Source of the DNA: Apostichopus parvimensis
Lineage: Eukaryota; Echinodermata; Holothuroidea; Aspidochirotida; Stichopodidae
Reading direction: 5' to 3'
NCBI GenBank assembly: GCA_000934455.1
Contig: KN882593.1
Coordinates: 115,437-179,436 of the forward strand
Length of the DNA stretch: 64,000 bases
Each line of letters begins with the position of its first letter. Position 1 is the first letter of the stretch. Below the pieces are notes generated by a model that saw only the letters and a list, made by a program, of their open reading frames with translations, was not told the origin of the DNA and made no database searches. The translations under genes were made by a program, and so were the position numbers. This document shows positions 35,170 through 47,100 of this stretch, piece by piece.

Positions 35170-36577
35170 TATAAGAGATGCCCCCCCCCCCCCTACATCC
35201 AACACTTGTGTTCTTCCTATGATTAAAGTAGATTCCAGTTCACACAAAACAGGGAGTGTTAAACATGCCCTATCCTGCTGAATATAACATAATGAAGGGA
35301 TGTGAAACCAACCATTTTTTCTGCCTTTGCAGTAAAACTACACAGTGCATGAAGGCGGTAGGAAGCCATCATAGCAAATTGTTTTGCACATTGTGATGTA
35401 ATCCCCAAAATATGCTCATTGTGCTACCTGTATTACCAAGTGCATGGGGTACAAGCTAGTCAGCATATTTAAGCCAGTCAGCACCTTCAGTCTGGAAATA
35501 TGGCTATTTAGCATTGTGAAGTGCAGACTTAGCCACCTTATAATATTATAGTTCCATCAGCAAGAACATGAAATGCAATTTCCCTAACCAAAAAAAGTCT
35601 TATCAAGGAGTCTAGAGTTATCACCCTTAATGTGAATAAAGATTGATGGAGAAGATATTCACCAAAATGGTTAACAATCACCATGTGCACAATGTGTTAC
35701 AATCATTATTTTGATGGATTACAAAAGCTGTGGTTGAATTGTTTTGTGACATTGCTGATCAGCCTAATAAGCTGTTAAAGAGATTTTCTGATGGTAACTA
35801 GCTGACAGTTTTCAACATTTGCTGCATATTGTTAATGCAATTTATGATGTAATCTATGGTTAATAGCATCTTGTTGCCATATCTTTCTGTGAAGATAGCT
35901 CTTCTGGTATAACATTGTGCCACTATCTGGCAAGATATCAGGTAGGAAATGATGAAGTCCTATCATATAATGACCTGATTGCCAACCATGTTTTCTCCTT
36001 CCTTTCCCTCCCCTCTCCTCCCCCACTCCCCAACCATCCGACTCCTTACCATAGTATATAGGATGCGGCAGATCATGCATTCCCAGCTTTCTGATGTAGC
36101 ATCGTTACTCCGTAAAGGCAAATACACTTAATATGCCACCACCTTCCCTTAACTGTCTCTTCCAAAAACATTGCACTTCAAGTTCAAGGAAAGCAATTTA
36201 CTTTTTTAAAAACTCAGATCTTAAATTTGAAAAATCATAGATAATTAATGCAACATGTCTTTTGTTTTACTTGTAAGTTGTAGCATACTCTCTTAGTGAA
36301 ATGTTCCACACCTGTGGCCACTGATATGAGTGGTGATATTTCTACCTTTTAAATTGTGGCTGTAATATTTAGTGTAAAGGTAGACATAGGCCAAGCCTAT
36401 AGGGCCCATAACGGACTTAGCCCTACGTTTGCCCAAGACTTACTTATAGGCCCCTATATCAATTATCATATTGGCACGATTTTGCAATCTCTATTTGTAA
36501 TCTCTCTCTAGGTCACGCAGATGTTTTAAACGAAATCTGAAGATGTATTCGCATGGCTCGTATTCCGCAAAACTTAC

Positions 36578-36700
36578 CTCCGTATGTCGTATCACAAATG
36601 ATATTCGACCTTGCCGTGGCCTGTTAATGACTAGGCCTAAGTGTAAATGTAAAAACAGACGAGTAGCCTAATTCAGTGTCACAGCATCAGTAACGTACTA
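36578..36700 (-). other. candidate 5' UTR exon of TBC1D5 (donor seen)
   Basis: A good minus-strand donor (ACGGAG then GTAAGTTTTG, GT at 36576-36577) ends a CpG-containing stretch about 3 kb upstream of the start codon. Its upstream boundary is arbitrary. A non-coding first exon spliced to 33.5 kb would fit, but only transcript data can show it. Confidence 0.25.
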
Positions 36701-37094
36701 AGCCTAACGTTATAACTTAAATAGGTTATCACAAATTAGTGTATTTTTTACCTTTCAGGAGTAATTGTTGATGGTAGAAATGATCCTTAACTCGAAATTG
36801 ATTCACCCTCAACATTCAGTGGCAATTTGGACTCGGGTGGTGGTGGTGGGCATGTACTCTATTACACAGATACACGATACGATCGGTTTACCAGAATCTA
36901 AATCTGCTACACGGGAAATGACAACAAATAAAACAACTTGTAGTAAGTTCAAACGCCTACCACTCCGTACGTGACCATTTATCCTTGCAAACATGAAAAT
37001 AAAGATGCTATGCCGTTTCCTTTAGTGAACGTTCTGTACAAATGATCAAGAAAAGGGGCTAGGGAGCAGGGTGGGAGGAAAGGGAAGGGTGAGA

Positions 37095-37425
37095 GCATGG
37101 GCGGCGATCATGGGGGGGGGGACGGGGGGGACATGTCCCCCCATATTTTAGGTGGGGGTATATAGTATCTATGTCCCCCAATATTTAGTGGCATAGTTTT
37201 TTTTTTAGAATATTTTTTGTATTTTTTTATGATATCGCTAGTAATTTCAAAATAGAAAATGCTTAGATGCAACTTACAAGGCCTGGGAAGTGCCATTTCC
37301 AGCGATCTGGGCGGCCAAAATTTTCTTTTGCGCTTCGCGCCAACTTATGGTGGCGCTACGCTTAGATAGTTTGCCTACAAGCTTCGCCCCTCCCTTGGCA
37401 AATTCCTCGCAAGGCGCCTGTCTAA
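37095..37425 (-). repeat. dispersed repeat, inverted copy of 22545-22855
   Basis: The same family as at 22.5 kb in reverse orientation: AAGCGTAGCGCCACC-type sequence, the CAGCGATCTGGG core and AAGTTGCATCTAAGCATTTT are all shared. One flank is a G-run/CCCCC-rich stretch (37108-37145). A diverged third copy starts at about 37786. Confidence 0.75.
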
Positions 37426-37940
37426 CCGTGTCACAATTTGTTACTATATATGACCGAAAGTAGTTTTTACTTTTTTTCGAAATGAATAGCTAGACGGACA
37501 ATTAATTGGTTGTCCATAGATGAAATTTTGTGCAACATTATGGGTATGTTTTGAAGTGAATTTATTATTCAAATTCTGAACAAATAACGGGCTTAAAACC
37601 TTGAAAAGTGGGGCTGACGGGTATTGTGGGGGGTTACGTAGAATTACCTACAAAAGCAATGATCCACAGGAGATGCGATGAGGTCGAACATGATGTGTGA
37701 CTGGTGACAATCTTGAAAAAGGTTATGAATAAAAAAAAAACTATTGGGAAAAACTTGGTTCTCAGGCAAAAGTGTACATCTGGTTGGTCATTTTCAAGCT
37801 CGAGAAGTGCCATTTCCGGTGATCTGGGGGGCTATCAAAACCAGAAATTTTCTTGTACGCTGCGCGCCAACCAATGGTGGCGCTCCGATTTGATAGTAAT
37901 TCGCCTGCATCCAAGCAAAATATTTGAAACAAATCGCCGC

Positions 37941-38022
37941 CCCTGGGTGAGAGGGAAGGCAGGGGGAGGGGAGGGAGGGAGGGAATTGAAGGAAGGAAAG
38001 GGAGGGAAGGAAGGGGAAGAGG
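37941..38022. repeat. GGGA-rich purine tract
   Basis: About 80 bp of GAGGGA and GGAAG units between the two genes. Simple sequence only. Confidence 0.85.
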
Positions 38023-40869
38023 AGAGAGAACATTGTCCAAGTTTCCCGTGACTCTGTTCCTGTTAATCACGAAGCCATGTAAGCCTATTCAAAATAAATG
38101 AAAAAACAACGGAAAGACAACCCTTCTGAGTGACTGACACGTCATATATTAGAATTAACTTTTGACCTCGGAAAATTAAAATTCCCCCAAATTGATTTTG
38201 GTAGAGGCGTTAACCTTTATGGGAGGGCCAGAGGCGAATGGATGTTGAATTAGGCGCGGGTGCTGCCCTAGGGTCATATAAGTCATCTCCTATTTAGTGG
38301 GTTTTAGTAGGTTTATAAAAAGGGGGACTATACCTGAAGTAGTGGTTGAATTCTCCTACTTCTGATATGCAATAACCCCCCGACTGGACCATTTCTCCCC
38401 GATTGACTATCGGAGGTGGAGGGGGGGGGCGGATTGCACCCTTTGCGCACGCCACTGCTAACTGTTAATGTTTACCAATGACTATTTCTGTCAGTACTTC
38501 TTTTAATTCTATTAACGCAAGCAAAACATGTGTGGTTTACCGTTGCATGTCATACCTCCCCCTCCCCTTTGATAAATTTTTAATTAATTAAGGGTCCTTA
38601 TTGATGCAAATTAGTGCTATATTTTGTAACTTGTAGTAACTTTAAGTTCAAGAATTTTCGACTTAGTCTGTCCGCCGATATTTATGTTTTTAATTGAGGC
38701 GGATAAATAAATTATACAAAGAATGGAAATTAACCCCATTGCTTTGATAATGTTTTTAAATAAGACTGTTGAATTTAAAATTAAATGCATGCAGGGTTGT
38801 GTTGAAGTTTTAGCACTAGCGGTTCACGCCTGGGCCTCCGAGTCTGTGATTTTGTTAGTGAGAAAACAACTGGTAATTGTGATGGTGGGTGGAATAAAGT
38901 TTCACTGATAACCATAATAATTTTCGTCCTTTGTGTAAAAAAAGTTTTTGTTTGAGTATTTTCTTGAAAACTACATGTCGTATCTGGGGTAGGGGGCACC
39001 TGTGGGGGGGGGGGCGATTTTTTTTGGGAGGGCACTTGCCCCCCAGGCCACCCCTTTGCGATGCCACTGTTTTAATGTTGTGCCTAAAGTCACCCTTTTA
39101 AGTTTGTCACGTAACATCAGGATAAAAAACCCCTCGAATATGCACCATTGACGATTAACACTGCAGGGGCTTAATTCTCTCAACTACTGGTTTTGCGGGA
39201 GGAGGACAGTTTACAGAGAAATGTGCCATATATATCCCGTTATATGTCCCCCCCCCCTCACCCCACCCCCGCCTTACGTGGCTAGTCCACCGTCCTGTCG
39301 ATATATAACTGCCAAATGGTTGAGAAAGGGAAATAATTAAAAGGTCGATTTTGTGTCGTTTTGCGGTACAAATGGACCATGAACCCTTTTATCGGCTGAT
39401 ATTACGTATGTTTTGTTTACTCGTGAGTTATATATTCCTTCTCTGGCAATCACGAGCCGATTCTATCCTATCCTATATGATGCTTTTATAGCACTTGTAC
39501 GTGTCTTGTAAACATTGCGTATATACTCTGCAGTCACGAGGGGATGATACATTGTACATGAAATAAAGGGAATAAGTTCTTTTGATTTACACGAGGTGAG
39601 TCTCCTATTTTCTTTTTCTCTTCATCTTCTTGTTATTTTCTTGTTCTATTTTGTATCATTTCATGTAGTACTTTACTTCACTGTACATACCTAGTTTCAC
39701 AATCACTTCTTGGTTTATCTTTCTGGGTCAAGTCCGATATCAAGATATCGTAATTTTTGGATTATAAAACAGTAGTGTAGCAGAAGCCTTAGATAGTACG
39801 AGAGGCATGAAAGAACACTGGTAGGATTTGAGGACCTTTCACAGACGACTTTTCTTTTTCAGTGACCACCGGACGGGGTATTTAAACTTTTAACATATTT
39901 AACTTAAATATCGATAGTTTGATCTCACAAATTTTTGACAATTTCCTCTAAATCTGGACCTCTTTTTGTTGTAAGTTTTACTTCTGGGGTGCGCCGGGGG
40001 GGGGGGGGGGGACTATCCCAAAAGTTTGATATCTATAGTTCGACATTTTTTCTCAACATTTTGTTGAAATTTCAATGGATTAGGAGGCATACGACAAGTA
40101 AAATTTATCATTTTATTGTTTGGCACTCTTTTTGCTGTAATACAAAGGATCCATCATAATAATCCGTCAAGACTGTGGCGTGCATTATTCGTGATCAGTG
40201 GCATGGAGAAGCAAACTTCTGCCCCCATATTTTCAAAGTAATGTGGGGGAGGGGGAGGTAGCAACTCCTCTGACCCACCTGTACATATACCCTTATATAG
40301 GTAAAAGTTGTAGCAAGCGGATACTTCAATACTTTATTAAGGAATAAGGGTCGTGTCATTAAGTTACCTTATATGAGGGTGTTGTATGGTGAAGTTGTAG
40401 TGCATCTAGTATGCATATTTCACGGCACCCAGACACGGGGGGGGGGGAGGCGGTGGGTAGCCTTTGGCTCCGGTAAGTTTTAAGCCGGTGCCTATGGTGC
40501 CGTCGTATGGGACAACTTCAACATCATTTATCCTTTGCCTGACCCCTACCACCATTCCAAATCCCTGTGTCGGTGTTTATTAATATGCTGTAAATATTAT
40601 ATATTCCAACGCATTATTCTAGTTTTGGGGTGTTGGGGGGGGGGGGGGGGGGGCGGGTAATGGAGGGGGAATGTGTGATACCTTCAGGCCTGATAGGATT
40701 TCTCATCGTCATTATATGTCGCATGTTCGGCTACATGGTCAAGTTTAAGTCTAAGTAACTTTGTAAAGAGTTTATAGAAGCTCGTCGGATCACAATTGTA
40801 TTAATAACTAAAAAATCTTTACCATTCTATATTAATGTCCAAGGAACTTAGACGACAGTAGAATTCAAG

Positions 40870-41182
40870 ATGACGTGGAACTGGTTCTGTAAATTCGTTT
40901 GTATTGCTTCGGTCATATTTGGCATAACCGGTGAACCAGATCCCGATATCTGTATTCCCGGTCCCGGATCAACAGATGGACCACCTCTACCCGTGCTACC
41001 CGACAGATATAGGTTATTCGTAGAAGCAAACATCGCCAACCGGAATTATAGTACCGAGATAGAAGAGACGTATGACGGTCCCGGTAACCGCGGTTCATCG
41101 TTTTCTATTTCCAATTCGAAGTATATCTTCTCCACTTACGATTATTACACTGGCCAAAGTATCAATGTTGACGCCATCACAA
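40870..41182 (+). CDS. LolA-like gene exon 1 (start, signal peptide)
   Basis: Residues 1-104 plus one base. MTWNWFCKFVCIASVIFGIT is a typical signal peptide with cleavage likely near G21. Then comes a Pro-rich PGPGSTDGPPLPVLPD linker and the first module. The donor is GTAAGT; reading past it gives no conserved sequence. Confidence 0.88.
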
Positions 41183-44100
41183 GTAAGTATAGGGTGTATA
41201 TATATAAACAAAGAGGTGATTGAAATTAAGTTTCCTCAAATATGCTAACTTTTCGAATACTGGTCATTAAAACTTTCTAACTTTAACACGCATTTTAAAG
41301 TCCCTTATACTGTTCCTTTACTGAGGATTTTTCTTAAAATTGAACCTCTTCAATGTCTGAAAGGGTCATGACCTCCATGTATATGGAAAAGGAATTGTTG
41401 AAACGTTTTAGCAAATTGTGACAAGTTACCAAAGATTTCACGAAATACCGATGGAGGACTTTTGAGTTTTACGAAAATAGTCATGATAAAGGTATACTAA
41501 GAGGACGGTTGCAAGTTTCTTCAAAAATAATATTATCTGCTTTCCTATGAGCCCCGAAATTAAAGATAAATTGATTTCTGTTTCATACTGAAAATTCATC
41601 ATGTTTGTGCACTTCCCTACAGCAGTATATTATTGCCAGTTCACACATATCTTTTGAATATATTTAAAGACAGCTGCTATCATAATGCCGGGAAAGGAGG
41701 TGCAAGAGGGTAAGGGCCTCCCCCTTCTATGGATCTCAACACCTTTTTCTATTGTTCAAATATAATTTGAAACGGTCGATTAACAAACCACTCCCCGCCC
41801 CGCCCGCCCCGTTCGCCCCCCAGTTTTTCTACATCCTGTATGCTTTTAGCTCACTGGCAAAGTGAACACCTGATCTGATCTACCTTCATTGGTTTTCGTT
41901 GGTCAATTTTATCGCTGAAAATAGGCCATAATCGTGTAAATCACCAACAAAGTCAACCTCATTTTACCTTGTGATTTCGCGAATCCATTTAATCTAGTTC
42001 ACCTTTGGACCATAGATTCCTCTTTATTATCAACAAGTTACCCTTCGTTTCTAAATCCGACAATCGGTATGACGTAACATGTTCCTCTTAGCACAACCAA
42101 TACAATCGTTAAAGTTGTATTATGCTTTGCTACTTATGGCTCCTGTTTACTGCATGGTATAGCATGATATTTAGATCTTGGTGATAGAAGTTAAAAGTTT
42201 AGGGTATGAAGTTGTGTTTATCCTCTTTGAGTCGTCCCCCCTCCCCCACGTTACCCCTACTCCCACCCACCCACCCCATCTCGGCTATAAAAATAGCGTT
42301 ACACGGTTAATGTGGGTGATCCGGCTGACTTTCTCCATTAAGTATAAGATAGAGCACGGCAAGTTTAAGACATTCGTTTGTGTTTTATACATGTGATAAA
42401 TTGTGCAAACCTCTTCACCTCCTCCACACTTCAGTTCAACCCACACTTCTTCCCTTACACGACCTCTCCCAGCCACCGTTTCATTTTCTGGTCACACACG
42501 TAATATGACTGCTGCCAAACAATATCGACGAAAAGATAGGAATGAACCCAGTTTAAGTGCATGCATTCGATCACATGATTAAATCAAATTTGTAAGAACT
42601 GCGTCAAATATTGATATTATTACTTAAAACAAGATTGGAATTGGATCAAACTAAGACAAACCTTCTAGGTTGTTTTCGCAAAAATGTACATAAATTGTGA
42701 TTAAATACTGATAATTTGATTCTACAACAAAATGTTCGTTTCTTTTTCTCAGACGAGTGTTTTGTGTACAATATGAGTGATGTTCCCTTCAACCTGTATG
42801 GGTTCGTCAACATTAACGGTACTGGCCATATTGGTGGCGTCAAAGACATATTTACCTTCGGTTCACAGGTGAGTTCTTTAAAATTAATAAATGATGTTAC
42901 TGAATGAGAGAAATTATTTGCAACAAGTAAGTCTATAATGATGGTGATGACGTCACCGTTGTTTTTTGTCTTTAGTTCGGCGAGACCTATATGGGAGAGG
43001 AGGTGATACGTGGTATTCAATGTGATCGATGGCAAAGCTGTATCTATAACGAACAGGGAGGAGATACTTTCCTTCTGGATTATTACTTTTCAAAGCCAGG
43101 CTACAAAATGGCGAACGGAGCAGAACAGGTCCCTGTTAGGGCGGCACTAAATGGCTCAGGTGAGTGATCTGTATAGGTTGTTGCAGAACCGAGGCTGATA
43201 CTGAGAAACATTATTGAAAAGTAAAGAAGTCACAGCTTACAAAATACTAACCCCTCATCTCTCCACCATCCCTCGGCAGATGAAACAGAATGAAATCACA
43301 TTCTTGTTGAAAGATATAGAATCACGTATGATGCCCATTTAACTATAAACAACGAAGAAGCGCCATTTCGATTAGGAGATGTATCCATTGATTAGACTGC
43401 ATCATGCATAGGGCTACGTGCAGAAAAAAGGAGGAAAAAGGGGGTGGGGGGGGGGGGGTGATTTGGTTGTTTTAGTGCCTACCTTGACAGTAAAACTACC
43501 GGTAAAATTTGTGGGTAGGGAAGGTTGCTTAAACAAGCCCCTAGCCAGGATTTTTTAGTTGGGAGGGGGCACCAATAATTTAAGGAAGGGCAAAATACTC
43601 ATGTCCTGTAAGTTGTGAATTTTAATACACATTGTGTCACAGGTGGGGTGTGGGTACAGTCATCTGCACGTGGGACGGACGCGCGCACCCCCTAGCAACG
43701 GGCTTGTGTCTAAACCTCATGTAAGCGGAGTAGCAAGAGAGGATACAGTAAACATATCTTTATAGTATGAAACATATACAATTATAAACATGAAAGATAC
43801 TAATATCAGAATTAAATGTAAGAGATACAGTGTGCAGATATTACTTCGATTATTTGAAAAGTCTTCTAGATTTTCTTTATAAAGAATACACTGATTTTTT
43901 TTTACAGGTGGGTCCAATCGGCCCGGTTCCATTATACCAAAGAGATACTTTAATCACGTTTACGAATTCATCGGTGTGGACACGAAACCAATATTCACGG
44001 ATAGAGAATTTGAGGTCAGAAGACACGAATGTTTTCTACAATGCATCTGATAGATAGTTAGTTTCAGAAGAAGGAAAGACAAAAGCATTGACCAAACAAA

Positions 44101-47100
44101 AGGCTGAGGCGGCACCTGATAATTTTCTATTGAAGGGTAACCTTTGGCAAAGTTGTCCACCTGTCGCTATAGATGTGTACCGTATATGTGTATCTGCAGT
44201 ACGCTGTGCGATAAGTATGGTAGTCGTGTCCCTCTTCATGGGCTATGACTTTCCTTCATTGCTGATAGACGGAAGCACACGCGATATAGGGAGGTGGAAT
44301 GTTGGGGGTGGGGAGCTTACCATCGAGAGCAACATCTTTTGAAAGAGGGCATAATTTCTAGATAGAAAGACATTCAAAGTAAGTTTGTTGCAAAGAATGA
44401 TGACTTCCAAGTCGTGTGTGAATATTGTAACTTTAATTTTGTGTCTCTATTGAGAGGCAGCAAGAAAAAAAAAAGAAAAAAAAGGGGAGGGCTCAAATGT
44501 TTATAGGAGAAGCAAGAGTACTCTATTCTTTGACATAACGTATGCAATTAGATCTATACTTCTAAAGTGTAGCTCTCTCATCACCCCCTCCTCCCCCCTC
44601 CATGTTTCTTTAATATTTTCATTTAATTCATTTTTAACAGCCACCCATTGGAGTCGTCTGCGATGGCCGCGTCACTGATAAGGAAATAGACACTTCCTTT
44701 CCAGATGCCTTCAGTATAAACGTGGAAGTAAATTTCCCAGAATACAACCGTACTTATAACCTCCGGGTAAGCTGTCATCACATAATATGCGATAAATATG
44801 TAGTTAAGCTGAAAAGAACGCATGTAAAAAAAAGTTGGTGGGGGGGGGGGTTTAACAGGGAGGGGTGGGTGATGATTAGGGGATGAAGACCGTATACATA
44901 GGAAAACTTTGATAAAATATCTTTTACCACATCCTTTTGCTTGTTATCAATAAATGAACCAAGAAAAACGGATGTTCTTTACCAGAAGGGGATGCGAACC
45001 CTGCAGTAACCCTCAGCATTCCGATCATTTTGCTCTATCAACTGAGCCATCCAGTCTCTAGTTTGTAGCGACCGTTATATAGCCACCCCCCTTTCTTCTC
45101 TTCCTCATTTTGAAGAGAAGGTGGAGGTGGTGATGGTGATGGTGGAGTGAAAAAGGGGAAGGGGTGGGGGGGGGGTATAGGATGCATGGTCATCGTCAGT
45201 GGGAGAACTTGTATCCATCTTGACCTGTTCATTGTTCATTGCTTCTCTTTCTCCATCACGGATTTCTTATCAGTTGTTAGTGAATATATGACATCCATCA
45301 TGCATCATTAGGTATACCCAATGTTTCATCTCGATTGATTCCTACTAACCATAATTTGATCATTGCTAAGGTTTATTCAACAGGCTAGTCTTGCAATACA
45401 ATATATATGGAGGGGTGGGCGTGAAATGGGAAATGGGGGAAGCTATAGATATGTTCGGATTGTGTGTACAAGAAAGAGAGCTGAGAGGAACGGTTAATCA
45501 TTGTCCTGTTCAGTTAGGAGGGAGAATGTTATGTTGGGGGGGGGGGGGACGTTTGGAAAATATTGTAATGATAAACGACGAATGCGCACATCTCAGATGA
45601 TATGATAACTATAATACAATTCGGTGTATATATCCTTTTGCCACAACATCTCACATTTCATTCCCGACAGGAATACTACAATTATGCAGCTCAGATCATG
45701 GCATTTGAGTATCAACCTTGGGGTGCAGTAGGAGCTCCCGAAGACCCTATCCGAGAAGTTCATGATTATAATTTAGGTGAGGAGAAATGATAAATTGTGA
45801 GGGTGTATGTTGACACTGATTAATTTAAAGCTTCATTTGACGANNNNNNNNNNNNNNNNNNNNNNNNNNNNNNNNNNNNNNNNNNNNNNNNNNTGTGCCT
45901 CTTCGTGGGCTATTACTTTCCTTCATTGCTGATAGACGGAAGCACACGCCATATAGGGAGGTGGCATATTGGGAGTGGGGGGGGGGGGGGAGAGCTTACC
46001 ATCGAGAGCAACGATATTTGCTCAGCTTTTGAAAGAGGTATTATTTCTAGATAGAAAGACATGCAAAGTATAAGTATTGCTGAAAAGAATGATGACTTCC
46101 AAGTCGTGTGTGAATATTGTAATTTTAATTTGTCTCTCTTGAGAGGCAGCAAGAAAAAAAAATGAAAGGGGGAGGGGGAAATGTTTATAGGAGAAGCAAG
46201 AGCTCTACTCTTTGACATAACGTAAGCAATTATAGATCTATACTTTTATAAAGTGTAGCTCTCTCATCACCCCCCCCCCCCTACCCCTCCATGTTTCTTT
46301 AATATTTTCTTTCATTTTTAACAGCCACCCATTGGAGTCGTCTGCGATGGCCGCGTCACTGATAAGGAAATTGATACATCCTTTCCAGATGCCTTCAGTA
46401 TAAATGTGGAAGTAAATTTCCCAGAATACAACCGTACTTATAACCTCCGGGTAAGCTTTCATCACATAATATGCGATAAATATAAAGTGAAGCTGAACAG
46501 AACGCGAGTATATATAATAAAAGGGGGGGGGGGGTAACATGGAGTGGTGGGTGATGGTTGGGGGATGAATACCGTATACATAGGAAAACTTTGATAAAAC
46601 ATCTTTAACCACATCCTGTTGCTTGTTTATCAATAAAGGAACCAAGAAAAACGGATGTTTTTTACCAGAAGGGGATGCGAACCCTGCAGTAACCTCAGCA
46701 TTGCGATCATTTTGCTCTATCAACTGAGCCATCTAGTCTCTAGTTTGTAGTGACCGTTATAAAACCATCCCACCCCTTCCTCAGTTTGAAGAGAAGATGG
46801 AGGTGGTGATGGTGGGGTGGGGTGAAAAAAGGGGAGGGTGTATGGAATGCATGTTCATCGTCAGTGGGAGAACTTGTATTCAACCTGTTCATTGCCTCTC
46901 TTTCTCCACCACGGACTTTGTAATAGTTGTTAGTGAATATACGACATCCATCATGCATCATTATAGGTATACCCAATGGTTCATCTCGATTCATTCCTAC
47001 TAACCATAATTTGATCATTGCTAAAGTTAATTCAACAGGCTAGTCTTGCAATACATATATGTGGAGGGGTGGGCGTGGAATGGGGAATGGGAAATGGGGG

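Larger units (their letters stand above)
33498..40869. other. intergenic region between divergent TBC1D5 and LolA-like gene
   Basis: This 7.4-kb span should contain both promoters and any 5' UTR exons. It holds G-rich runs (33920, 35180 as C, 37110, 39010, 40000, 40440, 40640), the dispersed repeat at 37.1-37.4 kb and purine-rich DNA at 37.95-38.02 kb. Around 36.4-36.7 kb the sequence is slightly richer in CpG. No TATA or initiator can be assigned with confidence. Confidence 0.5.
44226..45843. repeat. duplicated block 2, copy A (left of gap)
   Basis: A 1.6-kb block repeated as 45894-47503, including exons 5 and 6, the tRNA-like repeat and intron poly-G runs. It ends at the gap with CATTTGACGA, the same point at which copy B continues into unique sequence. 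Confidence 0.92.

Noticed and set aside
39415-39600. LTR end or 5' UTR exon (AATAAA, then a GTGAGT donor near 39596)
   Set aside because: No second LTR, primer-binding site or TSD was found, and linkage to the LolA-like gene start is speculative.
44981-45059. Functional tRNA gene
   Set aside because: A- and B-boxes are present but the acceptor and anticodon arms do not pair.
45602-45790. Separate 62-codon gene (identical peptide at 47262-47450)
   Set aside because: This is exon 6 of the LolA-like gene read through its acceptor and donor; the second instance is the duplicated copy.
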